From assembly GCF_014656455.1 (NCBI RefSeq), contig NZ_BNCL01000011.1:62001-126000 (forward strand): DNA of 64,000 nt, written 5' to 3'. Origin of the DNA: Paracoccus aerius. Lineage in GTDB: Bacteria > Pseudomonadota > Alphaproteobacteria > Rhodobacterales > Rhodobacteraceae. Below, one piece after another: positions 44,753 through 54,780 of this stretch (within the stretch, counting starts at the first letter, position 1; the number at the start of each line of letters is the position of its first letter). The position numbers and the translations under genes are program-made. The notes under the pieces are model-generated. The model did no database searches. It saw only the letters and a list, made by a program, of their open reading frames with translations, and had not been told where the DNA came from.

Positions 44753-45154
44753 ATGCCGCCCCTGCCCCATCCCGTTGCCGAAGCGCGACCCGTGGATGAC
44801 GGCATGGCGGCATTTCGCATGTCCATGCCCCCGGTCATTGCCAAGCGGGCGGATTTCCTTGCGGCGTCCCGCGCGCTGCGGCAGGGAACGCCCGGCTTTC
44901 TGCTGCAGGCGCGCGACCGGGGCGACGGCCTGCCGTTCCGCGTGGGCTTCACCTGTTCCAAGAAGATCGGCAACGCGGTAATGCGCAACCGCGCCAAACG
45001 CCGGCTGCGCGAGGTGGCGCGGCTGCATCTGCCCCAAGGCGCGCGGCCCGGCTGGGACTATGTGCTGGTGGGCCGTCCCGATGCGACAACAAGCCGCGGC
45101 TTCGCCGACCTGTGCCGTGACCTGGGCGCTGCCCTGCGCAAGATCCACGGATGA
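44753..45154 (+). CDS. rnpA: Ribonuclease P protein component
   Basis: RnpA is the protein cofactor of the RNase P ribozyme that cuts tRNA 5' leaders. The 133-residue protein has the conserved RNR motif in MRNRAKRRLREVAR (about residues 75-88) after FTCSKKIGNAV (about 66-74). The start at 44753 gives an N-terminal extension of about 25 residues before AKRADFLAASRA; later ATGs at 44804 or 44819 are also possible. Four-base overlap (ATGA) with yidD. Confidence 0.94.
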   Translation: MPPLPHPVAEARPVDDGMAAFRMSMPPVIAKRADFLAASRALRQGTPGFLLQARDRGDGLPFRVGFTCSKKIGNAVMRNRAKRRLREVARLHLPQGARPGWDYVLVGRPDATTSRGFADLCRDLGAALRKIHG

Positions 45155-45414
45155 GCCCGCTGGCCCATCTGCTGGCCCTGCCCGTCCGGGCCTATCGGCT
45201 GGTGGCCTCGCCCTGGGTTGGCCATGCCTGCCGCTTCCAGCCGACCTGTTCGGCCTATGCGCTTGATGCGCTGTCGCGGCACGGCGGCCTGCGCGGCGGC
45301 TGGCTGGCGGCGCGGCGGATCGGACGCTGCCATCCCTGGGGCGGCGCGGGCTATGATCCGGTGCCGGGGGCCGATCCCGATCACGAAAGGCGATCCGATG
45401 CTGGACGACACTGA
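45151..45414 (+). CDS. yidD: Membrane protein insertion efficiency factor YidD
   Basis: YidD is a small membrane-associated protein that aids YidC-dependent insertion. The 87-residue protein has the family signature [21 protein letters not shown] (two parts: [11 protein letters not shown] at about residues 27-37, then ALDALSRHG) and [18 protein letters not shown] (described in parts). It overlaps rnpA by 4 bases and ttcA by 17 bases, so expression is tightly linked. Confidence 0.95.
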   Translation: MSPLAHLLALPVRAYRLVASPWVGHACRFQPTCSAYALDALSRHGGLRGGWLAARRIGRCHPWGGAGYDPVPGADPDHERRSDAGRH

Positions 45415-46276
45415 CGACCTGACCGAGATTCATCCGCTGTTCGCGGGCGCCCCCTCCTCGACCGAGTTCCGCAAGCTGCGCAAGCGGCTGGTGCGCGAAA
45501 CCCGCGCCGCGATCGAGGATTACGGCATGATCCGGCCCGGCGACCGCTGGCTGGTGTGTCTCTCGGGCGGAAAGGACAGCTATACCCTGCTGGCCGTGCT
45601 GCACGAGTTGAAATGGCGCGGGCTGCTGCCGGTGGACCTGCTGGCCTGCAACCTGGACCAGGGCCAGCCGAACTTCCCGGCGACCGTTCTGCCCCGGTTC
45701 CTGACCGAACGGGGCGTTGCGCATCGGATCGAATACCAGGACACCTATTCCATCGTCACCGACAAGATCGCGCCCGGCGGCACGATGTGTTCGCTGTGCT
45801 CGCGCCTGCGCCGCGGCAACCTGTATCGCATCGCGCGAGAGGAGGGCTGTTCCGCCGTCGTGCTGGGCCATCACCGCGACGACATCCTGGAAACCTTCTT
45901 CATGAACCTGTTCCACGGCGGCAGGCTGGCCACCATGCCGCCCAAGCTGTTGAACGAGGACGGCGACCTGACCGTGCTGCGCCCCCTGGCCTATGTGGCC
46001 GAGGCCGATTGCGAACGGTTTTCGCGCGCGATGAACTATCCGATCATTCCCTGCGACCTCTGCGGCAGCCAGGAAGGGCTGCAGCGCGTGCAGGTGAAAC
46101 GCCTGCTGGACGAATGGGAAACCCGCACGCCGGGCCGCCGCCAGGTGATGTTCCGGGCGCTGATGAACGTGCGCCCGTCGCATCTTCTTGACCCGAAGCT
46201 GTTCGACTTTGCCGCGCTGTTTCCAGGCGGCGCGGCGGCATCGCCCGACGACATCCCGCGCCTGCGAGAGGCGTGA
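45398..46276 (+). CDS. ttcA: tRNA cytosine(32) 2-thiolation protein TtcA
   Basis: TtcA makes 2-thiocytidine at position 32 of certain tRNAs with an Fe-S cluster. The 292-residue protein has the PP-loop [12 protein letters not shown] (about residues 56-67) and CxxC pairs [10 protein letters not shown] (about 131-140) and CDLCGSQEG (about 222-230), expected to hold the cluster. AAAGG lies upstream of the ATG at 45398. It sits between yidD and yidC, overlapping yidD by 17 bases. Confidence 0.95.
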   Translation: MLDDTDDLTEIHPLFAGAPSSTEFRKLRKRLVRETRAAIEDYGMIRPGDRWLVCLSGGKDSYTLLAVLHELKWRGLLPVDLLACNLDQGQPNFPATVLPRFLTERGVAHRIEYQDTYSIVTDKIAPGGTMCSLCSRLRRGNLYRIAREEGCSAVVLGHHRDDILETFFMNLFHGGRLATMPPKLLNEDGDLTVLRPLAYVAEADCERFSRAMNYPIIPCDLCGSQEGLQRVQVKRLLDEWETRTPGRRQVMFRALMNVRPSHLLDPKLFDFAALFPGGAAASPDDIPRLREA

Positions 46277-46314
46277 CGAACGCTGCGGTGGCTGGTCCCT
46301 TGGGCCAAATCCGC

Positions 46315-46343
46315 TTGACCTTTAAGCGCCCCTTCTGTTGAAG
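46315..46343 (+). promoter_or_regulatory. Candidate yidC promoter (TTGACC-N17-TTGAAG)
   Basis: TTGACC (46315-46320) is 17 bases from TTGAAG (46338-46343), 33 bases before yidC. The -35 is good, the -10 weak. It would allow yidC expression independent of rpmH-rnpA-yidD-ttcA. Confidence 0.35.
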
Positions 46344-46375
46344 CGGCGCGACGGACGCGAGAAGGCTGGTAAGCG

Positions 46376-48205
46376 ATGGAAGACAACAACCGCAATCTGA
46401 TCCTGGCGACGGTCCTGTCGTTCCTGGTGATCCTGGTTTGGTACACGGTCTTTGCGCCCGAACCGCCCGTGCCCACGGAACAGCCGGTCGCGGTGGAAAC
46501 CCAGGCCCAGGACGTGCCGCTGGCCAATCCGGAAAGCAGCACCCTGCCCGCCGACCTGGGCGCTGCGGCACCTGCCGCCCCGCAGGCCGGACGGGTCGAG
46601 ATCCAGACGCCGTCGCTGTCGGGCTCGATCTCTTTGGCCGGTGGCCGCATCGACGACCTTCTGCTGACGAAATACCGTGAGACGCTGGACGAAGACTCGC
46701 CCAATGTCCGCCTGCTGTCGCCGTCCTCCGCGACGGCCACGGATGCCATCCAGACCGGCGCGTCCAAGCCCTATTACGCGGTCTATGGCTGGACCCCCGG
46801 CCCGGGCGTCGATCCGGCGCTTGTTCCCGGACCCTCGACCGTCTGGACGGTCGAGTCGGGTGACACCCTGGCCCCCGGCCAGCCGGTCACGCTGGCCTGG
46901 GACAACGGCGCGGGCCAGATCTTCCGCCGCACCTTCTCGGTGGATGAAAACTACCTGTTCACCGTCAGCCACGCGCTGCAGAACAATGGCGACGCCGCCT
47001 TCACCGCCGCGCCCTATGGCATCATCGCCCGCCACGGCCGCCCCGACACGCAGAACTTCTTCGTGCTGCACGAAGGCGCGGTGGGGATGTCCGACGGCAC
47101 GCTGACGGAACTGAAATACGACAACATCGCCGAACTGGACCCGGTCGAACGCGAGGGCCGCGCCGAAGTGACGCAGGTCACGAACAACGGCTGGATCGGC
47201 TTCACCGACAAATACTGGATGACCACGCTGGCCCCGGCGCCGGGCCAGGCCTTCACCTCGGTCGTGAAATATGCCGAGGGCGCGGACATCTACCAGACCG
47301 AAGCCCGCTATCCGATGCAGACCGTCGAGCCGGGCACCCAGGTCAGCGCCGACAGCTATCTGTTTGCGGGGGCGAAGGTCTGGGAGACCATCAATGCCTA
47401 TCAGGAAAATCCCGGCATCCAGGGCTTTGTCGACTCCATCGACTGGGGCTGGTTCTACTTCCTGACCAAGCCGATCTTCCGCCTGCTGCACTGGCTGCAC
47501 GGCCTGATCGGCAACATGGGCTGGTCGATCATCGCCCTGACCTTCATCCTGAAGACGTTGGTCTTCCCGCTGGCGCGCAAGTCCTACATCTCGATGGCGA
47601 AGATGAAGGAACTGCAGCCCCAGATGGAGGCGCTGAAGGAGCGCACGGGCGACGACCGCATGAAGTTCCAGAAGGAGATGATGGAACTTTACAAGCGCGA
47701 GAAGGTGAACCCCGCTGCGGGCTGCCTTCCGGTGCTGCTGCAGATCCCGATCTTCTTCGCGCTCTACAAGGTGATCTTCGTCACCATCGAACTGCGCCAC
47801 GCGCCCTGGATCGGCTGGATCCACGACCTTGCCGCGCCCGATCCCTCGTCGCTGCTGAACCTGTTCGGGCTGCTGCCCTTCGCGCCGCCCGCGCAAGGGA
47901 CGCTGCTGCATTCGCTGTCGCTGCCGGCGCTGGCCATCGTCCTGGGCATCAGCATGTGGCTGCAACAGCGCCTGAACCCGACCCCGGCCGATCCGGCGCA
48001 GAAGATGATCTTCGCCTGGATGCCCTGGATCTTCATGTTCATGCTGGGCGGCTTCGCCTCGGGCCTGGTGCTCTACTGGATCACCAACAACCTGATCACG
48101 ATCGCGCAGCAGTACACGATCATGTCGATGCACGGCCACCGGCCCGACCTGTTCGGCAACATCAAGTCCTCGATCCCCGCGCGTCCCAAGAAGGACAGCA
48201 AGTGA
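46376..48205 (+). CDS. yidC: Membrane protein insertase YidC
   Basis: YidC inserts and folds inner-membrane proteins alone or with SecYEG. The 609-residue protein starts MEDNNRNLILATVLSFLVILVW (TM1), then a large periplasmic domain (about residues 60-355), then the conserved five-helix core from about residue 365 (LTFILKTLVFPLARKSYISMAKMKELQPQMEAL in overlapping pieces) with a cytosolic hairpin and NPAAGCLPVLLQIPIFFALY (about 440-460). The C-terminus is basic (RPKKDSK). GTGA overlap with the next gene. Confidence 0.96.
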   Translation: MEDNNRNLILATVLSFLVILVWYTVFAPEPPVPTEQPVAVETQAQDVPLANPESSTLPADLGAAAPAAPQAGRVEIQTPSLSGSISLAGGRIDDLLLTKYRETLDEDSPNVRLLSPSSATATDAIQTGASKPYYAVYGWTPGPGVDPALVPGPSTVWTVESGDTLAPGQPVTLAWDNGAGQIFRRTFSVDENYLFTVSHALQNNGDAAFTAAPYGIIARHGRPDTQNFFVLHEGAVGMSDGTLTELKYDNIAELDPVEREGRAEVTQVTNNGWIGFTDKYWMTTLAPAPGQAFTSVVKYAEGADIYQTEARYPMQTVEPGTQVSADSYLFAGAKVWETINAYQENPGIQGFVDSIDWGWFYFLTKPIFRLLHWLHGLIGNMGWSIIALTFILKTLVFPLARKSYISMAKMKELQPQMEALKERTGDDRMKFQKEMMELYKREKVNPAAGCLPVLLQIPIFFALYKVIFVTIELRHAPWIGWIHDLAAPDPSSLLNLFGLLPFAPPAQGTLLHSLSLPALAIVLGISMWLQQRLNPTPADPAQKMIFAWMPWIFMFMLGGFASGLVLYWITNNLITIAQQYTIMSMHGHRPDLFGNIKSSIPARPKKDSK

Positions 48206-48963
48206 CGGCGCGTCTGGCCCATATCCGCCGCCATCCGATCAAGTCGATCGGCGGAGAGGGGCTGGACCGCATAACCCTGACCGCCGCCCGCCGCCTGCCC
48301 GGTGACCGCGAATGGGCGGTCCTGACCGAGGCGGGCGAGCGCAACGCCCAGGCCAGCCAGACGGCGGGGCAGCCCGACCGGTGGCTGCCCAAGTCCTGCT
48401 TCGTGCGCGGCGTCCAGTCGCCGCAGGTCCAGGCCATCAGCGGCGGCTGGTCCGACGGCCGTCTGGTGCTGCGCCAACCGACCCAGGGCGATCTGGTCAT
48501 CGACCCGGACAACGACGGCGACCGCCTTGTCGAATGGCTGCGCCCGCTTTGGCCCGCCAATGCTTCGGCGCCCACACGCCTTGTGCGTGGCGCGGCGATC
48601 TGGACCGACCAGAAATGGCCCTGGATCTCGATCCTGTCGCTGGCAAGCCTTGCCGATCTTGAAGCCCGCACCGGCCAGGCCCTGGGCCTGCACCGCTGGC
48701 GCGGCAATCTGTGGATCGACGGCTGGCAGCCTTGGGCCGAACGCGCGCTGATCGGCCAGGTCATCAGCATCGGCAGCGTGGAACTGCGCGTCACCCAGCA
48801 TGTCGGCCGCTGCGCGGCGACAAGCGCCAATACCGACACCGGGGAAAACGACATCGACATGCTGGACAGCCTCGAACGCCTTTACGGCCATACCGACTTC
48901 GGCGTCTTTGCCGAGGTCGTGACCGGCGGCGACATCAGTCTGGGCGATGAGGTGACGGCATGA
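48202..48963 (+). CDS. MOSC domain-containing protein
   Basis: MOSC domains bind molybdenum cofactor-linked sulfur or reduce N-hydroxy groups. The 253-residue protein begins with GTG overlapping the yidC stop (GTGA), reads TARLAHIRRHPIKSIGGE (MOSC N-terminal domain), and has GRCAATSANTDTGENDID (about residues 208-225) with the conserved Cys near 210. Such a gene is usual between yidC and engB in Rhodobacteraceae. A longer reading frame starting inside yidC is rejected. Confidence 0.88.
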   Translation: MTARLAHIRRHPIKSIGGEGLDRITLTAARRLPGDREWAVLTEAGERNAQASQTAGQPDRWLPKSCFVRGVQSPQVQAISGGWSDGRLVLRQPTQGDLVIDPDNDGDRLVEWLRPLWPANASAPTRLVRGAAIWTDQKWPWISILSLASLADLEARTGQALGLHRWRGNLWIDGWQPWAERALIGQVISIGSVELRVTQHVGRCAATSANTDTGENDIDMLDSLERLYGHTDFGVFAEVVTGGDISLGDEVTA

Positions 48964-49610
48964 AGGTCGCCTTCCCCGTCGCCCCGGAACCCGAAGCGGA
49001 TGTGGCCGAGGCCGCGCGCCTGCTGTTCGCCGGTCCCGTTGACTTCCTCAAGGGCGTGGTCGCAATGGACGGGTTGCCCCCCGCCGACCGACCCGAGGTC
49101 TGCTTCGCCGGCCGCAGCAATGCGGGCAAGTCCAGCCTGATCAACGCCCTGACCGGCCGCAAGGGCCTGGCCCGCGCCTCGAACACGCCGGGGCGGACGC
49201 AGGAAATCAACTACTTCACCTTGGGCGAACACAGCTATCTGGTCGACCTTCCGGGCTATGGCTTTGCCAAGGCGCCCGTCACCGTGGTCGCCAAGTGGCA
49301 GGCGCTGCTCAAGAACTATCTCGCCGGGCGTCCGACGCTGCGCCGCGCCTTCTGCCTGATCGATTCGCGCCACGGCGTGAAGCCCGTCGATCACGAGATC
49401 ATGACCCTGCTGGACAAGTCCGCCGTCCCCTTCCAGGTCGTGCTGACCAAGGCCGACAAGCTGGGCCCGAACGCGATCAAGCCTGTCCTGGAACAGGTCG
49501 AGACGGAATTGCAGAAGCACCCGGCCGCCTTCCCGCAGATCGTCGTCACCTCGTCCGAAAAGGGCCAGGGCATCGCGACCCTGCGCGCGATCATCGCCGG
49601 GCTGGACTAA
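48960..49610 (+). CDS. yihA: Ribosome biogenesis GTPase EngB/YihA/YsxC
   Basis: This essential-type GTPase acts in 50S assembly. The 216-residue protein has G1 GRSNAGKSSL (about residues 49-58), G2 TPGRTQEI (about 77-84), G3 DLPGYG (about 96-101), G4 TKADK (about 161-165). The N-terminal extension of about 40 residues is normal. Start overlaps the MOSC stop (ATGA). The stop codon is embedded in a three-unit 15-bp tandem repeat. Confidence 0.95.
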   Translation: MKVAFPVAPEPEADVAEAARLLFAGPVDFLKGVVAMDGLPPADRPEVCFAGRSNAGKSSLINALTGRKGLARASNTPGRTQEINYFTLGEHSYLVDLPGYGFAKAPVTVVAKWQALLKNYLAGRPTLRRAFCLIDSRHGVKPVDHEIMTLLDKSAVPFQVVLTKADKLGPNAIKPVLEQVETELQKHPAAFPQIVVTSSEKGQGIATLRAIIAGLD

Positions 49611-49646
49611 ACGCATCTGGACTGAACCCGTCTGGACTGATCCGGC
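49602..49646. repeat. Three tandem 15-bp repeats across the engB stop codon
   Basis: Units: CTGGACTAAACGCAT (49602-49616), CTGGACTGAACCCGT (49617-49631) and CTGGACTGATCCGGC (49632-49646). The period is 15, so each unit keeps the frame and carries CTG-GAC-TRA (Leu-Asp-stop). The engB stop is in the first unit; the others repeat the same end in frame. It is the only clear tandem repeat I saw. Confidence 0.8.
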
Positions 49647-49688
49647 GATGCGTCCTAGGGTCCGCCCGTCGAAAAGGGGCCTTCAAGG

Positions 49689-50603
49689 ATGAGAACGCAG
49701 AACATGAACCGCGACTGGACCGCCACCGCCAGAACCCTGTCCGAGGCCCTGCCCTATCTTCAACGCTACTCTGGCGCGGTTGTCGTCGTGAAGTTCGGCG
49801 GCAATGCCATGGGCGACGACCAGGCCATGGCCGAATTCGCCCGCGACATCGTGCTGATGAAGCAGGTCGGCATGAACCCGGTCGTCTGCCACGGCGGCGG
49901 CCCGATGATCAACGAACTGCTGGGCAAGCTGGGCATCGAAAGCACCTTCGTGCGCGGCAAGCGCGTGACCACCAAGGACACGGTGGACGTGGTCGAGATG
50001 GTCCTGTCGGGCCTGGTCAACAAGCGCATCGTCCAGGCCATCAACGACGCGGGCGGCCGCGCCGTGGGCATCAGCGGCAAGGACGACGACCTGATGGTTT
50101 GCGAGGCCGACGACCCCGAACTGGGCTTCGTCGGGCGCCCGGTCGAGATGAACGTCCAGATCATTCGCGACCTTTACAAGGCGGGCCTGATCCCGGTGAT
50201 CGCACCCGTCGCCACTGGCATGGCCGACAACGAGACCTTCAACGTCAACGGCGACACCGCCGCGGGCGCCATCGCGGGCGCGCTGCGCGCCGACCGGCTG
50301 CTGCTGCTGACCGACGTCGCGGGCGTCAAGGACAAGACCGGCCAGGTCCTGACCCAGCTGCATCCCGACCAGGTGCGCGACATGATCGCCGACGGCACCA
50401 TCGCGGGCGGCATGATCCCCAAGACAGAAACCGCGCTGAAGGCCCTGCAGGATGGCGTGCGCGCGGTGGTGATCCTGGACGGGCGCGTGCCCAATGCCAC
50501 GCTGCTGGAACTGTTCACGGAACATGGCGCGGGCAGCCTGATCCGGTCCACCCCGCCCTCGACCCGGCCGCGCGGCCTGCGCCAGGGCGAGGCCTCGCTG
50601 TAA
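49689..50603 (+). CDS. argB: Acetylglutamate kinase
   Basis: ArgB phosphorylates N-acetylglutamate in arginine synthesis. The 304-residue protein has [10 protein letters not shown] (about residues 33-42), [14 protein letters not shown] (about 66-79) and the C-terminal [10 protein letters not shown] (about 279-288), the amino-acid kinase family pattern. It follows engB across the 15-bp tandem repeat. The preceding sequence includes AAGG before the ATG at 49689; an ATG at 49704 is a weaker alternative. Other arg genes are outside this window. Confidence 0.96.
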   Translation: MRTQNMNRDWTATARTLSEALPYLQRYSGAVVVVKFGGNAMGDDQAMAEFARDIVLMKQVGMNPVVCHGGGPMINELLGKLGIESTFVRGKRVTTKDTVDVVEMVLSGLVNKRIVQAINDAGGRAVGISGKDDDLMVCEADDPELGFVGRPVEMNVQIIRDLYKAGLIPVIAPVATGMADNETFNVNGDTAAGAIAGALRADRLLLLTDVAGVKDKTGQVLTQLHPDQVRDMIADGTIAGGMIPKTETALKALQDGVRAVVILDGRVPNATLLELFTEHGAGSLIRSTPPSTRPRGLRQGEASL

Positions 50604-50684
50604 ATCGACGGCCTGCCTTGCCGAACGCGCCGGGCCTGTGGCAGGCTGCGATCCGAACAGGCATGACACGGGGACAGATCGCAT

Positions 50685-51203
50685 ATGACACCGCTTGGAC
50701 ACCGACGGCTGATCCTGACCCGCCACGCGAAGTCCGCCTGGGACGATCCCGCACTGGCCGATCACGACCGGCCGCTGAATGATCGCGGTCGCCGGTCGGC
50801 CCTGGCGCTTGGCGACTGGATGGCCTCTCGCGGCTATGAACCCGAGGAGGTTCTGTGTTCCTCGGCCGCGCGCACGCAGGAAACCTGGACGACCATCGCC
50901 AGCGCGCCCTTGGAGGTCCGCCCCGTGGTCCGGATCGAGCCGGGCCTTTATCAGGCCGGCCCCGAAAAGATGCTGTCGATCCTGAAGACCGCCAGCCATC
51001 CCACGGTCATGATGCTGGGCCACAACCCAGGCATTTCGGAATTTGCGGCCCTTCTGCCCGCGCGACTGCCACTGGATCCCGATTTCCGCCGCTATCCGAC
51101 CGGCGCGACGCTTGTCGTGGATTTCCAGATCGACAGTTGGTCACAGGTCGAACCCGGCCAGGGCAGCGTCATGGATTTCGTGCGCCTCGACGGACGGCAC
51201 TGA
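50685..51203 (+). CDS. Histidine phosphatase family protein (SixA-like)
   Basis: The 172-residue protein has the histidine-phosphatase motif LTRHAKSAW (about residues 10-18), Arg near 58-64 in CSSAARTQET, and the second histidine in MLGHNPGISEF (about 107-117). It resembles SixA, which dephosphorylates histidine-containing phosphocarriers. With ptsP in the genome, an action on the nitrogen PTS relay is conceivable but not shown. It precedes the convergent bzt operon. Confidence 0.88.
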   Translation: MTPLGHRRLILTRHAKSAWDDPALADHDRPLNDRGRRSALALGDWMASRGYEPEEVLCSSAARTQETWTTIASAPLEVRPVVRIEPGLYQAGPEKMLSILKTASHPTVMMLGHNPGISEFAALLPARLPLDPDFRRYPTGATLVVDFQIDSWSQVEPGQGSVMDFVRLDGRH

Positions 51204-51205
51204 CA

Positions 51206-51259
51206 CTTCATCTTGGCTCGAATATCCCACAGGGGTCCGGGGGACGTGAAGTCCCCCGG
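51206..51259 (-). repeat. Intergenic hairpin element, copy 2
   Basis: On the minus strand, order as in copy 1: a perfect 9-bp stem (CCGGGGGAC at 51237-51245, GTCCCCCGG at 51251-51259), then GGATATT, then AAGATGAAG at the other end. It lies between the SixA-like gene and bztD, converging, where the hairpin may terminate both. Matches copy 1 at 4963-5013 in order of parts. Confidence 0.6.
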
Positions 51260-51268
51260 CCTTTCCTC

Positions 51269-52057
51269 TCAATGCCCCAGGATCTGGCTCAGGAACAGCT
51301 TGGTGCGTTCTGACTTGGGATTATTGAAGAACTCGCGCGGCTCGTTCTGCTCGACGATCTGGCCCTGGTCCATGAAGATCACCCGGTTCGCGACAGCCTG
51401 GGCAAAACCCATTTCGTGCGTAACGCAGATCATGGTCATCCCCTCCTCGGCCAGCTCGATCATGGTATCCAGGACCTCCTTGATCATCTCGGGGTCAAGG
51501 GCACTGGTCGGTTCGTCGAACAGCATGATCTTGGGCTGCATGCACAGTGACCGGGCAATGGCGACGCGCTGCTGCTGACCGCCCGACAATTGGCCGGGAT
51601 ACTTGCTGGCCTGTTCGGGGATCTTCACCTTTTCCAGGAAGCGCATGGCCGTTTCCTCGGCCTGGCGGCGCGGCACCTTGCGCACCCAGATCGGCGCAAG
51701 GGTGCAGTTCTCAAGCACCGTCAGATGCGGGAACAGGTTGAAGTGCTGGAACACCATGCCCACTTCGGACCGCACCTTGTCGATGTTCTTGATGTCGTTG
51801 GTCAGCTCGATCCCGTCCACGACGATATGCCCGGACTGGTGTTCCTCCAGCCGGTTGATGCAGCGGATCAGGGTGGACTTGCCAGACCCCGATGGCCCCG
51901 CGATCACGATCCGCTCGCCCCGGTGGACGGTCAGGTCGATGTCGCGCAGCACGTGAAAGCTGCCATACCACTTGTTCATGTTGCGGATGTCGATCGCGAC
52001 CTCGTCGCTGACCTGCATGTGGCTGCGGTCGATGGGGCGGGTGATGGTGTCGCTCAT
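51269..52057 (-). CDS. bztD: Amino-acid ABC transporter ATP-binding protein (BztD/AapP-like)
   Basis: The 262-residue ATPase has Walker [10 protein letters not shown] (about residues 56-64), the ABC signature [15 protein letters not shown] (about 158-172), Walker [13 protein letters not shown] (about 179-190). It powers the transporter with BztB and BztC. Last gene of a bztABCD operon that imports glutamate, glutamine, aspartate and asparagine in Rhodobacter capsulatus, which is the basis of the name. Confidence 0.92.
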   Translation of the reverse strand: MSDTITRPIDRSHMQVSDEVAIDIRNMNKWYGSFHVLRDIDLTVHRGERIVIAGPSGSGKSTLIRCINRLEEHQSGHIVVDGIELTNDIKNIDKVRSEVGMVFQHFNLFPHLTVLENCTLAPIWVRKVPRRQAEETAMRFLEKVKIPEQASKYPGQLSGGQQQRVAIARSLCMQPKIMLFDEPTSALDPEMIKEVLDTMIELAEEGMTMICVTHEMGFAQAVANRVIFMDQGQIVEQNEPREFFNNPKSERTKLFLSQILGH

Positions 52058-52067
52058 GGCAGGGTCC

Positions 52068-53522
52068 TTACCTGTGGTCGCGGGCCAGCCGGCGCTCGAG
52101 ATACATCGAATAGCGCGACATGCCGAAGCAGATCAGAAAGAAGATGAAGCCGACGAAGATATAGGGCTCCCAGTAGATGCCCTTCCAGGACGTGCTGGCC
52201 CGCACGGCGTCCGACATGGATTTCAATGGATCGTAAAGGCCGACGAAGGTCACAAGCGTCGTGTCCTTGAACATGCCGATGAAGGTGGACACGATGCCGG
52301 GGATCGAAATCTTCAGCGCCTGCGGCAGCACGATCAGCCGCTGCGCCTTCCAGTAATCCAGGCCAAGCGCATCGGCGGCCTCGTACTGCCCCTTGGGAAG
52401 TGCGGCCAGACCGCCCCGGATCACCTCGGCCATGTAGGCGGCCGAGAACAAGGTGACCATGATGATGACGCGCAGGATGATGTCGAAGTTGGTGCCCGGC
52501 GGCAGGAAATAATTCAGCAGCAGCGATGCCACGAACAGCAGCGCGATCAGCGGCACGCCCCGGATGAACTCGATGAAGATCACCGCCAGCGACTTCACCA
52601 GGAACATGTCCGACCGCCGCGCCAGGGCCAGGACGATCCCCAGCGGCAGCGACAGCGCGATCCCGGCGATGCCGATGGTGATCGACAGCAGGAAGCCACC
52701 GAAGCGGTCCGAGGCGACAGCCGGGATGGACAGCGACAGGATGCCCTCGGCATCGCGCGCGGCCTCGCCCGCGTAACCGATCCACCACAGCAGGGGGATG
52801 ACCAGGGCCGCGATGATGGCCACAAGGCTCGAGACAGGATGCAGCACCCGCCAGGCGATCCAGCCCAGGACTGGCCCAACCAGCACCATGATCGGCCCCC
52901 AGGCCGAGCCACCCCACAGGAACCAGACCCCCATCAGCGGGTAAAGGATCGAGAAGACCAGCAGCAGGGACACCTGCCGTTCCGAGATCACCAGCCCGCC
53001 GATCAGCACCACGGCGGCAAAGACCAGCCAGGCTGCCGGTGCGCCAAGCGCGACCATCAGCCCCAGCGTCAGCACCGTCGTCGTGCCCAGCACGATCCGG
53101 CGGATGCCTGGCGCTTCCGAGAACAGGACCGGCGCCAGGGCCAGGAACAGCAGGCCAAAGGCCATGGTCGGGCGCCAATACAGCTCTGACGGGTAGAACC
53201 CGTAGGTATACTGGTTCCAGCGTTCGCGGATGACGGCCCAGCAGGCGCCGCGCGCGCCCTCGCCCCAACGCTCGGCGATGATCTGGCGGCATTCGGACAG
53301 GCTGCCCGCGTTCCAGACCGAATGGGCGAACCAATCCCAGAAATGGCTGACCAGAAACCAGACGACCAGGACGCCCAGGATGGTCAGGACCGTGTTGACC
53401 GGGCCCGAGAACAGGTTTTCGCGCAGCCAGCGGACCGCACCCGCCTCGCGGATCGGAGGCTCGGCTGCGGGAAGCATGGTGTCGCGGACGAAGGGGACGG
53501 TCTGGGCATGTGTGTCGCTCAT
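52068..53522 (-). CDS. bztC: Amino-acid ABC transporter permease (BztC/AapM-like)
   Basis: The 484-residue membrane protein has an extended N-terminal half with 4-5 helices, then the HisM-type permease domain (about residues 275-475) with the EAA-like loop [19 protein letters not shown] (about 391-409). The long N-terminal extension distinguishes the Bzt/Aap permeases from the shorter GlnP. It ends 10 bases before bztD and begins 1 base after bztB. Confidence 0.91.
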   Translation of the reverse strand: MSDTHAQTVPFVRDTMLPAAEPPIREAGAVRWLRENLFSGPVNTVLTILGVLVVWFLVSHFWDWFAHSVWNAGSLSECRQIIAERWGEGARGACWAVIRERWNQYTYGFYPSELYWRPTMAFGLLFLALAPVLFSEAPGIRRIVLGTTTVLTLGLMVALGAPAAWLVFAAVVLIGGLVISERQVSLLLVFSILYPLMGVWFLWGGSAWGPIMVLVGPVLGWIAWRVLHPVSSLVAIIAALVIPLLWWIGYAGEAARDAEGILSLSIPAVASDRFGGFLLSITIGIAGIALSLPLGIVLALARRSDMFLVKSLAVIFIEFIRGVPLIALLFVASLLLNYFLPPGTNFDIILRVIIMVTLFSAAYMAEVIRGGLAALPKGQYEAADALGLDYWKAQRLIVLPQALKISIPGIVSTFIGMFKDTTLVTFVGLYDPLKSMSDAVRASTSWKGIYWEPYIFVGFIFFLICFGMSRYSMYLERRLARDHR

Positions 53523-53523
53523 C

Positions 53524-54780
53524 TCACCGCTCCTTCAGCTTCACGCGGGAATTGAAGACGTTCATCCCGGCCGAGATGATCAGGCTGAGGACCAGATAGA
53601 CCCCCATCATCAGCACGATGGATTCCAGTTCCCGCCCCGTCTGGTTCAGCGTCGTGCCGCCCAGCGTGCCCTTGATGTCCATGTAGCCCACGGCGATCGC
53701 CAAGGAACTGTTCTTCATCAGGTTCAGGTATTGCGAGATCAGCGGCGGGATGATGACCCGCAGCGCCTGCGGCAGGATAACCAGGTTCATCGTGCGGCCC
53801 GGGCGCAGGCCAAGGGCAAAGGCTGCCTCGCTTTGCCCGCGGCTGACGGCCAGGATGCCCGCGCGCACGATTTCGGCGATAAAGGCCCCGGTGTAAAGCG
53901 TCAGGGCCAGCCACAGCGCGACAAGCCCGTTCTGCACGTTCAGCCCGCCTGCGAAGTTGAAGCCGCGCAATTCGGGTGCTTCGAAATGCAGGCCGAAGAA
54001 CCAGATCAGCAGCAGGGACGGAACGGTCATCACGGCCAGGCTCATCCACCAGGTCGTGGGGCGGCTGCCGGTCTGGTCCTGCACCCGCTGCGCCCAGGCG
54101 CCGATCATGCGGCGCACGAACCATCCGCCGATCAGGACCAGGACAAAGGCGATGGTGGCCCAGTTGAAGGTGATCCGGGCGCCCAGATCCAGGCTGCCCG
54201 GATCGTTGGTCATGGCCAGCGTCGGGATCGCGGTATAGCGGTTGGTCAGGGCCACATGGTCGAACAGGATCATGCTGGCCGCCGGGTCATCGCCCCGGAA
54301 GGCATTGGGCGGTGGCATGATCTCGGTGAAGACGGCAAAGACGATCAGGATCCACAACAGCAGGGGCACGTTGCGGAAAGCCTCGACATAGACGGTCATC
54401 AGCCGGGCGATCAGCCAGTTGTTCGACAGCCGCGCCACGCCCGCGATGATGCCCACGAAGGTCGCCGCGATGCAGCCCAGGATCGACACGATCAGCGTGT
54501 TCAGCAGACCCACCACGGCGGCGCGGAAATGCGTGTCGTCCGAGGTATAGGGGATCGGCGTCTGCGGGATGTCATAGCCCGCGCGCTGCCACAGGAAGCC
54601 GAAGTTGAAGTCCTTGCCCAGCGCCGCAAGGTTGCGGATCGTGTTGTTGACCAGCCACCAGGCCAAGGCCATGACCAGGATGAAGACGATCACCTGGAAG
54701 GTCATCGACCGATAACGCCGATCATAGATCAGCATACTGGGCCGGAACGGCGGGTTCGCCGGCGCGGACATGTCCGTCAT
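53524..54780 (-). CDS. bztB: Amino-acid ABC transporter permease (BztB/AapQ-like)
   Basis: The 418-residue membrane protein has an N-terminal membrane part and a HisM-type permease domain with AGILAVSRGQSEAAFALGLRPGRTM (EAA loop, about residues 307-331, described only in outline) near its C-terminus. It heterodimerises with BztC. AGGGG lies 8-9 bases before the ATG. An intergenic hairpin separates it from bztA upstream, so the binding protein can be made in excess. Confidence 0.91.
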   Translation of the reverse strand: MTDMSAPANPPFRPSMLIYDRRYRSMTFQVIVFILVMALAWWLVNNTIRNLAALGKDFNFGFLWQRAGYDIPQTPIPYTSDDTHFRAAVVGLLNTLIVSILGCIAATFVGIIAGVARLSNNWLIARLMTVYVEAFRNVPLLLWILIVFAVFTEIMPPPNAFRGDDPAASMILFDHVALTNRYTAIPTLAMTNDPGSLDLGARITFNWATIAFVLVLIGGWFVRRMIGAWAQRVQDQTGSRPTTWWMSLAVMTVPSLLLIWFFGLHFEAPELRGFNFAGGLNVQNGLVALWLALTLYTGAFIAEIVRAGILAVSRGQSEAAFALGLRPGRTMNLVILPQALRVIIPPLISQYLNLMKNSSLAIAVGYMDIKGTLGGTTLNQTGRELESIVLMMGVYLVLSLIISAGMNVFNSRVKLKER

